NCBI GenBank assembly: GCA_001599595.1
Contig: BCHH01000014.1
Location: 195,587-259,586, forward strand
From: Beverwykella pulmonaria
Taxonomy: Eukaryota > Ascomycota > Dothideomycetes > Pleosporales > Melanommataceae
Length of the DNA: 64,000 nucleotides
Direction of reading: 5' to 3'
Under the pieces are notes generated by a model that was given only the letters and a program-made list of their open reading frames with translations, was not told where the DNA came from and searched no databases. This document shows, in pieces, positions 11,329-22,859 of this stretch (position 1 is the first letter of the stretch; the number at the start of each line of letters is the position of its first letter). The position numbers and the translations under genes were made by a program.

Positions 11329-12849
11329 ATGACCCAGAACCGGCCATCGGCCTTTTCGTCGCTGAGAATGGGTGGTAAGCACCTCTTCGTGCTCTGCAGC
11401 CGCCTTGTCGCTAACCAAGCCGTAGAGGTCATCCGCGAGAAAGTCCAGGACGGCGAGACTGGGGAATACAAGGACCTGGCCTACACGCAATGCAAGATTG
11501 TCGGAAACGGCTCGTTTGGCGTTGTCTTCCAAACTAAGTTGTCGCCTAGCGGGGAAGACGCAGCTATCAAGCGGGTCCTCCAGGACAAGCGCTTCAAGGT
11601 CAGTTTGCTCAAGTGACAGCGGCCTTTCGAGCCCGCAGATCGTTAACCTGGCGCAGAACCGTGAACTGCAGATTATGCGAATAGTCCGACACCCAAACAT
11701 CGTCGAGCTCAAGGCCTTCTTCTACAATAACGGCGAGCGGGTACGTACTAACCTCCCTCTTGCGCTCTTCTCTATGCCATGCAGCTGATTGTTTCAGCCA
11801 CAGAAGGACGAGGTGTACCTCAATCTCGTACTCGAATATGTCCCGGAGACAGTGTACCGCGCGTCGCGCTACTTCAATAAGATGAAGACCGTCATGCCCA
11901 TCCTGGAGGTAAAGCTGTACATCTATCAGTTGTTCCGCTCGCTGGCCTACATTCATTCGCAAGGTATCTGCCACAGAGATATCAAGCCGCAGAACCTCCT
12001 CCTTGATCCAGCTACCGGCGTGTTGAAGTTGTGCGACTTTGGCAGTGCAAAGATTCTGGTAGAGAACGAACCTAATGTTTCGTACATCTGCTCCAGATAC
12101 TACCGGGCACCTGAGCTGATTTTTGGGGCAACAAACTACACCACCAAGATTGGTACGTCTTTTCGCCGTGATTTTGGGGTATATTCAACTGATGATTCAC
12201 TACAGACGTTTGGTCCACTGGCTGCGTGATGGCCGAACTCATGCTTGGACAGCCGCTGTTCCCCGGAGAGTCCGGCATTGACCAGCTCGTCGAAATCATC
12301 AAGGTTCTCGGAACCCCGACTCGGGACCAGATCCGGACAATGAATCCGAACTACATGGAGCATAAGTTCCCTCAGATCAAGCCGCATCCCTTCAACAAGG
12401 TACAATATATTTGCCCAATATACTGTTCGACTCGTCTGACAAAGTCTGCAGGTCTTCCGAAAGGCCGACCCAAGCGCGATTGATTTGATTTCCAAGTTGC
12501 TCGAATATACCCCAACTCAGCGGTTGTCAGCCATTGATGCCATGGTGCAGCCGTTTTTCGATGAGTTGAGGGATCCAACCACGCGTCTTCCAGACTCGCG
12601 CCATCCAAATGGAGCCACTCGAGATCTCCCAATTCTGTTCAATTTTACGCTTCACGGTAAGCTTTGTTTGCTCCACGGAGCTTGAACTTTGTAGGCTAAC
12701 AATGGACAGAACTCTCTATCGCGCCTCATCTGAATCAGCAGCTTGTTCCCCAGCATGTTCGTGCTGGTCTAGCGAGTCGCGGTTTGGATTTCGAATCACC
12801 CAACTTCAAGCCCTTAAATAAGGATCAAATGCTGGCGCGGTTGGATTAA
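11329..12849 (+). CDS. GSK3: Glycogen synthase kinase 3 (GSK-3 family Ser/Thr kinase)
   Basis: Conserved CMGC kinase controlling stress responses, cell cycle and development. Seven exons: 11329-11374, 11426-11598, 11657-11740, 11804-12152, 12206-12399, 12452-12656, 12710-12849 (396 residues); introns 51-63 nt. Kinase motifs in order: glycine loop VGNGSFGVV (about 41-49), VAIK-type Lys near 64 (AAIKRV), [14 protein letters not shown], the activation-loop block [11 protein letters not shown] containing the conserved regulatory Tyr, and [12 protein letters not shown]. The typical GSK-3 N-terminal priming-site context is short. The exon-2 and exon-3 acceptors each have an upstream in-frame alternative (see findings); I chose the sites that give RFKNRELQ and GERKDEVY, as in the family. 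The short terminal exon encodes the conserved fungal tail ending DQMLARLD. Confidence 0.96.
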
Positions 12850-14786
12850 AGGCCCGGAAATGCTGCATGCGAAACGAATCCTCATGTTTATTCACGCTGC
12901 ATGGCATTTCTCTCCGCTTTCAGGAACGAAGATGTTCCGTTGGGAGATAAGCGAACCTTTGGAGTCTCAATTTCGGCGTCGGTTTCCTGAGTGGTTCACG
13001 CCGACATGTACAATTCCCTTCTCTGCAATCTGCGCTCGTCTGAAAATGATACGAACGTCTCACGCGTGTTGAGAATGGCTTTGGTTTGCGTCTTCTCAAT
13101 CTTTGATCTTCCCTGTCTAGTCAACACCGTCATGGGGGACCTCTAGATGTATTTCTTATCCCCTTTTGGTTTTCCCTGGGCTGGCTAGCAAGCCGATGAT
13201 TGCAATACGAGGGTATAGGGGCATGATAAAAGCCAGGAACGTCTGGCACGAACATCTTATGGGGATTTGGTTTTACGGTACGCATCGGCTGAGAATTCGT
13301 TCCTTCTGCATGCAGGTGTTTCATTTGACTTTTCTCTGTCGCACATCATGGCGAGGCTCCTTCAACTATTGTGGGTGCTTTGCTCCCTTTTTAGAAGATG
13401 GTATCTCTGCTCTGATGGTCCTCGCGAGGAAGTTGTAGATTGTTGGCCTGGATAGTTTTGGAGCAGGGGGTTTTCTCGACCGAATACCAGGTAGTTGAGC
13501 GAAGTCGCTGGGCGTAGACACTTATTTTTGTTCTATTTTTCCAGCCGTGGTGGCAATCTTCTATGATAAGTAGAGTCTCTTCTTCATTTCCCGTGTTGGC
13601 GTTGTGGCGACGATTTCATTCTCCGTCTGTCTCTCTCAGGTACGTCCGTTGACGTCTGTGGATGCTTTATTGAATAATTCTTTTGAAGTTGTTGCTGAAA
13701 GCCAGAGTCTTGCAGGCCAAGTCTAAGGCGAGTTTTACGGGTGATGAATAGTGGCTAATGTTGCACTGGATGATTGTGATGTTCGATGTGGATTTTCGGT
13801 TCCCGGCAATGCATTGATTCAGGTAGTACTTCTATTAGGTATTCCCATCTCCCGCTCTTCTCTTCTGTAGAGTGCGCAATAAGAGTGCAGCCACTTTCCT
13901 TCGCATTTGGATATATATTTCATCGCCATGTCAGTTTCATCGACACGCATACGGTTTCTAGATAACCCTGTCCATCACAGTACGCCTTTTTTCGGCTTCT
14001 CTTTCGACTTCTCCATCTTGCCACCTCTGAGTCAACATTTCCAAAACGCTGTTCGCATAAGGCAAGTTTGATCTCTTACTAGAGTTGCTTGACTGTCCTG
14101 CTGAAAGTTGAAGCAGTTCTGGTAAATGATGGCTCTCTCAGCCCAGGTTAGCTGCCTTCACTTGGCGGTCTACCTCACTTCATCGCACTCAAGCCCTCGC
14201 CCTGAGCTCACTTTCACCGCCACGGGTATGGGAATATAGCTCACCTTCCCCGCCTTCTTCTGTCACGAGACTTGGCCCTCCTCTTTCCCTCCTAGCTAGC
14301 TCCTCCTTCTCTCTTGCCTGTTGGTGAAGGTATACGCTCGCTCCGTCTACGTCTTACGTCGAGGGAGAGTCAAAAACTCTCAGCAATGATTTGCTAACAT
14401 CTCTTAGAATAGTCTACTAGAAACTTACTTTGTCAATCCATTTGCTCGACGCAAAGTTCTCGAAACGTCTGCTTCTCAGCTAGGGCTCTCCAAGAACCTA
14501 AAGGATCAACTACAGCTATCATCTCGCTTGAGTTGAGGATAAGCTTCTTTCTACTGCCTCTAGAAGTTGATAAGGACTCGGCTTGCGACCGCTTCCGCTC
14601 TCACTCTCAGTGCGTTGCTATGGGCTGCTTTCAAGCCGCAGATTCGTGAAGGTTAACAGCAGGTTTTTTTTAAACTCGAGATCAGCAACGAGTCGAACGT
14701 AGAATACCCTCAATCTTTCTACTTGACCTAGAGACTCGAGTTACGAGACGTAAGGTTCAACTTACTTTCACTCCTTTCCTTCGACC
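12850..14786. other. Intergenic region between GSK3 and the CBP80 locus
   Basis: Nearly 2 kb with no convincing coding sequence. The left part is presumably the GSK3 3' UTR; 13.9-14.7 kb is rich in CT stretches (TCTCTC, CTTCC), typical of filamentous fungal promoters. I see no repeat, tRNA or other RNA gene. Confidence 0.5.
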
Positions 14787-15221
14787 ATGTCGAAAGTCAT
14801 TCCATATACCCAAACGAGAGTCATGAACACTAGCATGGACGGCACCATGGAAATCTTGGTTCAAGATAAAAACATACATGATTGGGAAGTATTCGAAGGA
14901 TATCAGCGACAATTCTTTGGCCAATTGCAGCGACCAGGCTCTCTAGAACAGTCACGTGCCAGCCAAGGCAGCACTTACCTAAACGGAGATAGCGCATCGC
15001 GAGCTTTCCGTGACCCTGACACTTTCCCTCGCGCCTTGACTGAACATCGTCAACAACATTTTCGCCATCGGGGACGCATTCCCCATCTCCAATCCGCAGA
15101 CCATTATAGACCCAACTACAATTTACGCGATCGTTCACCCCGTCCTCGCACTGATCAGTACAGCCCCATTCTGCGTGCTTCCTGCAGACGGACCTCTCTC
15201 ACATACGTCCCCTATCCATAG
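14787..15221 (+). CDS. Small hypothetical ORF immediately upstream of CBP80
   Basis: An uninterrupted 144-codon frame with an ATG in fair context (cgaccATGtc). I do not recognise the protein. It is basic, Arg/Gln/His/Pro-rich towards the C-terminus, with no signal peptide or membrane segment. It stops only 39 bp before the CBP80 start codon on the same strand, too close for a separate promoter. It may be an upstream ORF on the CBP80 transcript, an independent gene whose 3' UTR overlaps CBP80, or chance. Codon usage does not look obviously random, hence the listing, but evidence is weak. Confidence 0.35.
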   Translation: MSKVIPYTQTRVMNTSMDGTMEILVQDKNIHDWEVFEGYQRQFFGQLQRPGSLEQSRASQGSTYLNGDSASRAFRDPDTFPRALTEHRQQHFRHRGRIPHLQSADHYRPNYNLRDRSPRPRTDQYSPILRASCRRTSLTYVPYP

Positions 15222-15260
15222 TCGGCGGAGACCCGAACAGAAAACCAGCTCGTGCGAGCT

Positions 15261-18066
15261 ATGGCGGATTTGGACGTGAAGAACGAGGATAGGGAGGATC
15301 GACGCGACAGAGGTAGAGGCGGAGGCGGAGGCGGAGGCGGAGGAGGAAATCGCGGCAACAATCGCAAGCGCCGCTATGACGGTAAGCTCAGGACTTGCGC
15401 TCTCTATTGCCTGTATTGAATTTTAGCTCACAAACTTGGAATAGATGAGGATGACAACGGGTACGACCGCCGCGGACCGCCTCAACAACGCCGCCGGCGC
15501 GATGACGGACCGCCTCCCCGCCGCCGTTATGAAGAGCCACCTCTTGCGAAGCTCCGCCGCACAATTCTAAACATTGCGAGTTCAACGAAACTACCCCAGG
15601 ATGAGGCTACTGAGATCGCTGAGCTCCTCGGCAAGAATTTCGACGATGAAGACTTGCGATCCCAGTTCTTTGACATTCTTATTCAGCTGTACGTCGTATC
15701 GAGAGCTGTCGTTTTTGCATACACAGTGCTAATGTTAACAGTATCATTGAACAACCGTTCAAGATTCCCTTCGTTGCAGCGGTGGCATTCTACGGCAACG
15801 ACATCAAGCCTGAAATTACAATGGAGGCTCTGAAGCGAGTGGCCGCGCGCACGCAGGAAGCATTGAATGCAGGCCAATGGACAGAATTTAAGCTTCTACT
15901 TCGCTTCCTTGCATGCCTGCAGTCGTTGTATCAGGATACCGGCATTTTTGTATTTCTTGGACAGCTCTTCGACACCGTCGTAGATTTACAGAGTGCAAAC
16001 GAAAATGACGTGAGACGCCCCCTTCTGTTGTCAAATCGTCTGCTAACTGTTTCTAGGTTGTCGGGATTGAGCTAGTCAAGATCATTCTTCTTACGATCCC
16101 GTATGCCATCGTCTCCGGAGGAAGCCGTTTCCACGAACAAGCAGCAGAACTACTAAAGAACACTGGCATTGTTGCAAGCAACGTCCTGCCCATGGAGGGT
16201 CTGATCCACTCCTATGTCCGCGACAGCGAGGAGACACCGATTTCCTATCTTAGCGTCATTGGTCTTCTGCAGACGCAGCTCACGAACGAGGCCGAATCTG
16301 GATGGGCATTCTCATGCATTCCTCGGTTCAACGCAAACGCACTGCGAATGACGAACGACGAGGAGTCATTGCCTTCAGCTCCGCCAATGCATTTGTTCCC
16401 AACTTTCACCATTCCGTCGCCCGTTAACCCTGGTCCCAAGCCTCTCTTTCCAGAAGCCTACTTCTCGCTTTTTGCCGACCAAGATATTGAGACTGTTCCA
16501 AGGACCACGGACGTAGCAGCATCCCTCATTCGAGATGCGATCGTCGATACCATCGACCAAATGGACTTCAACCGCGAGATCGTCGCCAAATTCCTCGTGG
16601 ACTTGGACTGTTACTGGTCGCTCGAGACCTTTGCGAAGCGAGGCATTGCATTTGATAAATTCCGTGATCTCGTCGGAGACAAGAACCTTTGGAAGTCAGA
16701 AGATATGGTCATTGATGCGATCTTCTCACAGTTACTTAAACTACCAAGCCCGGAACACAAATTGGTCTACTACCATTCTTTGATCACACAATGCTGCAAG
16801 GTCGCTCCTGCTGCCATTGCACCGTCTCTCGGAAGGGCAATTCGCTGTTTGTATAGGAGTTTGCACATTATGGATCTGGAGTTAGTCAACCGATTTTTGG
16901 ACTGGTTTTCCCACCATCTGAGCAACTTTGAATTCCGTTGGAGATGGACTGAGTGGTAAGTGCGCTACAACAATGAAATAGCAACGCTAATATCGATCAG
17001 GATTGAGGATCTTCACCTTCCAAACTTGCACCCAAAGAAGGCGTTCATCATTGCCGTACTGGACAAGGAGATCCGTCTTTCATTTGCTAAGCGCATTCGA
17101 TCGACTGTGCCAGAAGAGATGCATTCTCTGATCCCTGAGCGATTGGACGAGGACAATAGCCCCGACTTCAAATACGACAATTTAGAGACACCATTCGCCG
17201 CTGAAGGCCAGACATTGCTCCTTCAACTTCGCAAGAAGGCTTCCACTGAAGACACTCAAGAAACGATTAATAGGATTCACGAAAAAGCAGCTGAACTGGG
17301 CATCGCGGACGTGCTTGTGCCATCCACCGATGCGTTTGTGACGGCTATCTGTCGTCTTGGTGCCAAGTCGTTATCTCATGTTCTGTCCTGCATTGAGCGG
17401 GGCAAGGAACGTCTACTGTCCATTGCTGAGAGCTCCCCCGCTGCGAGGCGACAGATTGTGGCAAGTGTCGTTGAGTATTGGAAGGATCAGCCCGGTGTCG
17501 CGGTTCGAATCATTGACATACTTCTCAACTACACGATCCTAGCACCAATCACTGTCGTCGAGTGGGTATTCGGAGACCATATGGGGGCTGGCGAAGCCTT
17601 GACGGAGAGCTGGGTGTTCGAGATGGTAGCCAATACGGTAGCCAAGGTCACCAAACGCAATCGTCAAATCGCAATGGCTCGACTTCAGAGGGGGCTGCCG
17701 CAAGAGCAGGTGGAAATGGTGGAGGCTACTCTCACCAAGGACCGTGATGCTTCCCGCGAGCTCTTCAAGTACATTGAAGACGCTGTCAAAGGGGTCGCGG
17801 AGGGTGCCTCGGACCGTCTTATCGAGAAAGAGACCAATGGGGAGTTGTCTGGGGAGAGCGCCGAGCTCATCCGTGCCTGGGCAAAACGGTGGCACGTTGT
17901 CTTCGTCCGCAAGGCGCAGGTTGAAGAGTCGGTCGTGGGCGAGGAGGCGGTTGAGACTAGGATCAGGCTTCTCGCTGCTGAGCCCGAGCCTGCGTCAGAG
18001 CCCATGCTAGCGGAAGGCAATGGCGCGGAAAAGGCGGAGGCGAACGGTGATGAGGAGATGCTCTGA
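15261..18066 (+). CDS. CBC1: Nuclear cap-binding complex large subunit CBP80
   Basis: CBP80 (NCBP1; yeast Cbc1/Sto1) pairs with CBP20 to bind the m7G cap of nuclear transcripts and couples capping to splicing, export and decay. Five exons: 15261-15381, 15445-15688, 15742-16009, 16057-16955, 17001-18066 (865 residues); introns 45-63 nt. The N-terminus is basic with a Gly run and RGG-like context plus RKRR and RRRR motifs, fitting a nuclear localisation signal. The MIF4G-type helical repeat begins around residue 75 (LAKLRRTILNIASSTKL) and the second and third helical domains follow (PAVALFPTFTIP-like linker near YFSLFADQDIETVP; VFRWRW-type block at the exon 4-5 junction). Length matches the family. 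The C-terminal tail is acidic and Ala/Glu-rich. Confidence 0.95.
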
Positions 18067-18874
18067 GATGGCGTGGGTTGACTTCAAACGGTTGTTTTAT
18101 TGTTAGCACGAAAACAAAATTATCCAGCATGGGTGTCTGGGACCTGGGACCTGGCATGTCTTCCCTGTCTATCTGAGATGTCGAAAGGGGGTTTCCAGAC
18201 TGGGAGGATATGGACTCGGTCTTCAGGATGATCCCCGGCAAGTGCAGGCATGCATGGATTGCAAATACAGGAGTTCTTTAGCTTAGTCTAGTGGTGTATA
18301 TTACAGTATTCATGCTTGCATCCTTATAACTATGCTAAAGCGGAGATTGTTTGTTTTGAGTGTATTGAACGAGAGCCGATAAACTGGTGTTGGCTGTTCA
18401 GAGCCATCATTGCCGTTGTTGATTCATTTGAGAGGATCATCAATTTCACAACATCAGATGAGTTTGGTATTTGGAAACTTCCTGCTGAAAGAAATTGGTC
18501 CAGTAGCAATTGGGACCTGTACAAATTTTCTGGTCACTTATTGTGAAAAGCACTGTGTGCAAGGATCCCTTGCACTCGTCTCGTGATAGCTTGGATGATT
18601 TCGTCATGTGAAGATTGGCGGAAGGCCTGTCAGCCAAGCTTGGAATACGCGCTCCAGTTCCCGGCACCCGGCACCTTCGACGTCGCCGTCCCTCCATCAC
18701 GACTTCTCGACCGCCATGTCGCGCACTCTACGACCTTGTATAGCTATCTAGCACACGGTGTATGGGCATACCTAACCCCTCGGTTCCCACGTTTTTCCCC
18801 GCGAGGGAGCTCCAGCGACGTGGTTGCATACAACGGACGCATCACCTCATTCCCGAGCCGCCGCAAACCCAGCC
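18067..18874. other. Intergenic region between CBP80 and the NIPA-like gene
   Basis: About 0.8 kb. It should hold the CBP80 3' UTR and the promoter and 5' leader of the next gene. A 7-bp perfect inverted repeat (CTTTAGC 18276-18282 and GCTAAAG 18334-18340) encloses 51 nt but does not fold into a convincing tRNA. No coding signal. Confidence 0.5.
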
Positions 18875-21095
18875 ATGATTCTCCCTCCGCATCCCGTTGC
18901 TGCTGGCACAGCGACGCTCACATTGTCCAATACGCCGAGTCCTACGGCCGCGCCCGGCCTGGACCCCGGGAACTGGAGCTCCCTCATCGGCATTGTCACC
19001 GCGATCGTCGGAAACGTGCTCATCGCCTTCGCGCTCAATATGCAGCGGTACGCGCACATCCGGCTTGAAAGAGAGTGGCAGGCCAAGGAGAAGGACAGGA
19101 AGAGGCGGAACAATTCATATCGCGCGAGTCGGGCGAAGATGATAGAAGAGAGGACGAGGGCAGCGCGGTCGTACCGCCCCCCGCGCCATGCGCAGAAAAC
19201 CGTCGAAATCGAGGGGGGGCCGGCGAATGAGGCATGTGTTGTGACTGAGATTGATCCCTTGATCCCTTCACACAGCAGTGCGCGCAGGCCACCATTGCAG
19301 CCATCGGAGAGCAGCGATGCGGGCCCAGAGGCAGCGTTCAAGCAACAGTCGTATCTCAGGTCGCCGTACTGGTGGGCGGGGATCATACTCATGACGACGG
19401 GAGAAGCTGGGAATTTCCTCGCGTACGGGTTCGCGCCTGCGTCTATCGTCTCGCCGCTCGGCGTCGTCGCGCTCATATCGAATTGCATCATCGCGCCCTT
19501 CATGCTGAAGGAACCCCTCCGAAAGCGAGATGGGCTGGGCGTCCTGGTTGCGGTTGCGGGAGCCGTCACCGTGGTTCTTTCGGCGAGTGATAATAATCCA
19601 AAGCTGGGACCGGATGAGATTTGGGATCTCATCACGAGGTGGGAGTTTGAAACGTATTTGGGTACTACCATTGCGGTTATCGTTTGCTTGATGTTTGCGA
19701 GCAATAAGTACGGCAATAAGAGTATTTTGATTGATCTGGGTATCGTTGGGCTATTCGGTAGGCTATCTCCCCTCCAAATTCTACCGATTCCCATCTACAA
19801 GCCAATACTAACGTACTAATACAGGTGGCTATACCGCACTCTCGACAAAAGGCGTCGCCTCTATGCTCTCCTACACCTTGTGGCGCGCTATCACCTTTCC
19901 CGTCACTTATCTTTTAGCCGCCATCCTGATTTTTACCGCCATTATGCAGATTAAGTACGTCAATCGCGCCCTCCAGCGCTTTGGTGCCACGCAGGTCATA
20001 CCCGTTCAATTCGTCATGTTCACTCTTTCGGTTATCCTTGGATCCGCCATCCTGTATCGTGACTTCGAGCGCACTTCTGGCCAAGATGCAGGCAAGTTCG
20101 TTGGAGGATGTACCATGACCTTCATGGGTGTATGGTTGATTACGAGTGGCAGGACACAGAGGAACGACGAGGAAGAGGAAGACAGAGACCCAGAAGGAGA
20201 GGATGCGATCAATCTTACCAATGGAGACCGATACCACGACGATGTCGATGGCATGTACGAGGAGCATGGTAGCACGAGCAGCCGGCGATCCTCCACCATA
20301 CGAGCATCATCACCACCCATCGCCATCGATGCGAGAACTTCAACACGAAGGCCCTCTACTCCACACACTTTTGGCCCGCAAACCCCAATCCGCCCAGCCA
20401 CCCCTGACCCAGAGCTCGTCTCGCCCCTAACCATGAACCCCTGGGAGCAAGACAGCTCCGCTCTCCGCCCGCCCCCGGGACCCCTCGGCGCAGACTCCTC
20501 CACCTCTACGCCGCTTCTCCCCTCAGAACACACCGCAATGGGCGCAGCCTCAATCTCCAACCCGGAGCTGGCCACAAACCCCGCGCCACCCCACACACCC
20601 ACACGAGGGATCTCCGATAATATCGTCCCCTTGACACCCAGCACAGCCAACGCCCTCACCCCACGCATCCGCCGCATGGGCACCGCCGAGCGCCTTAACG
20701 TCCGTACATCGATACCAGGCCCACTGCTTGCGAGTCCGCTGAGCACGAGTCTTACAGCGATGGTTGCAGATTTGAAGCGTGGAGGGAGTCTTAGGGGCCC
20801 ACATCCACACCCACACCCACATCCACATTCACATCCACATCCACATAATCACCACGAGGGTCCAGATGCTAGGAGGAGGGAGAGTGTGCTCGGGATCGGG
20901 GTCGGGGATATGGAGGGTGGGTTTGGCGAGCCGTTGGATAGAAGGAGGACGGGGCCGGGTGCTGAGGATGAGGTGGGGCCCGGACGGGGGAGGAGTCTGA
21001 GTGGGACGATTGGGGAGTTGTGGAGGGGGTTGAGACAGGGGAGTGAGGCGGAGGAGAGGGCTGCGCATGAAGAAGTAAGAGGTGGGGAGAGATGA
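18875..21095 (+). CDS. NIPA-family magnesium transporter homologue
   Basis: Integral membrane protein of the NIPA (DUF803) family, whose animal members transport Mg2+. Exons 18875-19757 and 19825-21095 (717 residues); the 67-nt intron has a textbook TACTAAC branch region. The ATG at 18875 is the first ATG in frame. TM1 (SLIGIVTAIVGNVLIAFALNM) is followed by a roughly 110-residue charged loop, then hydrophobic segments starting at SPYWWAGIILMTTGEAGNFLAYGFAP and the family signature SPLGVVALISNCIIAPFMLKEPL. Further helices run to the KFVGGCTMTFMGVWLITSG block. A long disordered cytoplasmic tail of about 300 residues, rich in Ser/Pro/Thr, includes a His-Pro repeat. Transport substrate in this fungus is inferred. 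Confidence 0.88.
20800..20855 (+). repeat. CCACAY hexamer repeat encoding a His-Pro tract
   Basis: Imperfect tandem CCACAC/CCACAT units inside the NIPA-like coding frame. They encode alternating His-Pro dipeptides ending in consecutive His residues, in the cytoplasmic tail of a predicted metal transporter. Confidence 0.85.
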
Positions 21096-22479
21096 CGGAG
21101 GGGTGAGAAGATTCACTTCTTGTATATGAATGTTTGCTGGGGAACGGATAATAAGGTTTAGAGGATAGAGTTGTTGGCGCGTTTCTTGCATTACATGGAG
21201 TTTAGGTTGCTGTTTACCGCCACTGTATCTCTCCCTCTGTCATGATACGCATAGCTCTGTAGCGTATAGTTCTCGATCATGTGTGTGTATACGATATGGT
21301 TTACAAGCAAACGAGATTACTCATTAGTACAAACGAGCCCATAGAAGCGCTTCGAAGCGACGAAGGTTACTTGGATATAGGTTCTCTGCTTTTTCTGCTA
21401 TCTTTTGTTTTGCTTCTTCTGCGGGTAACTCATTGCATCGGCACTATTGTGGTCTGTGTTATGTATGTACTGGAGAGTTTCCTGGTTAGACTTTCTTCCT
21501 GTGCTCTTCTGCGTTCTAACTAATGGCTTGGGGAAGGGGGCCGCTGGTTATTGTGTTCGGTTATGTTATATTTGACTGTTTTGAGGTGGTGTGGTTGATG
21601 GAAAGATGCGTGTTCGAGTTTCTTTGAATGTTTGCTCGTGTCAGTTGAAGAGGGATGGGTCTTGAGGGTGGTCTCGAAGCAGTGCGGCATAGATATGAAA
21701 GAGGTCTTTGTTTAAGCAACGTGTGGTTCTAATGAATCGACTGACCTACGAACCAAGCAAAATACGAAACTAAATTTTCCCTCACTTAAAATATCCCATT
21801 TTAACTCTTTGCTCTTCGTGTGGCTTCACTGCGTACTCTTGGAGCATAGCGCTTTAAGTGAAGGAAGTAATCGACTCATCAGAGCGCAAATAAAAGTAGA
21901 CGGCAATGGCGAGATGTTCTACAATATAGTCAGGGCTGAGGGTTAAAGGAGAAGGAGAGCTTCCTTGTTTTCTTCGCTAGTTAATTCATTTTGCTTGACC
22001 TTGTTTGTGAATTCTTAGGTCACTGCTTTCTCGATCACTTTGACTGACATGCAGGACCAGTTACTTCTCTGCATTTTTATGGTATACATCAATAGGGGCA
22101 AATATAACGAGAAGAAAGATAGTTTGCTAAATATAGAATGGGTGACTGCTTCCACCGTCAGGTTGAGTTATAAGATTTTCCGTACCCACAGTTCACATGC
22201 GGCTGTATACCGGTAGATGCGAAGTATCAACAACGTGAGGGCCCATATACGGCGTGATCTTCCAGTCTTCTGTGAGGCGAATATGTTTTGGATGTAGGAC
22301 CTAGAACACATCAGGTTATGGTATCATGGTGCTTTCAGCATGGGTCGATTCCTTACGTCGAGGTGGCTGCACGATAACACGAACGCTTGTCCCAAGTGTC
22401 GCATTAATTACCCCGGGTTAAGAGTGGGGAATGGATTCTATATTCGAATACTGAGTTCTACAAACTCTAGCTAATGTCG
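21096..22479. other. Intergenic, AT-rich with repeat debris
   Basis: Contains the NIPA-like 3' UTR and then AT-rich DNA without coding signal. From 21780 onward inverted and direct copies of CCTCACTTAAA-type motifs appear (21780-21790 plus, 21853-21864 minus), suggesting transposon debris. Confidence 0.45.
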
Positions 22480-22859
22480 CACTACGGTGCTGTACTTCGG
22501 ACGCCTAAATAGGGGTAATGACCCTAAGCAAGAGGAAAGAGACCCCAGTTTAGGAGACTTTGAGGTTCACTGCGAAGACTCTAGCTTGAATGAGTTGCCA
22601 CACTATGAATATCAATGTCTGACCCTTGATTTCGTCAAAATTAGGGGTATAACAAGGATTTTGAGCCTTATTAGCATCGTGAAGTACCCCAGGAAATCTG
22701 CTATAGCATATTAGGTGTATTAGTACTTTAGGGTGCATCACCTTGTCAAAGGAAATTCCCTCACTTACCAGTCTATACTAGCCCCCTATTCTATCTGGAT
22801 TAGGCACCTGAATAAGGGGTTAGACCAGCCGCTGAATAAGGGGCGGGGGTACCGTAGTG
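22480..22859. mobile_element. Probable MITE-like or decayed DNA-transposon fragment
   Basis: A 380-bp segment bounded by the perfect 9-bp inverted pair CACTACGGT (22480-22488) and ACCGTAGTG (22851-22859). Inside are three related direct motifs of the form CCTGAATAAGGGG (near 22502, 22806 and 22832), a pattern of subterminal repeats. No transposase frame remains. No target-site duplication is evident at these boundaries, so the true ends may lie elsewhere. Confidence 0.4.

Noticed and set aside
18276..18340. Possible tRNA: CTTTAGC/GCTAAAG acceptor-like stem with a TAGTCTAGTGG box-A-like segment
   Set aside because: Only 65 nt, no recognisable B box (no TTCRA loop) and no proper anticodon stem.
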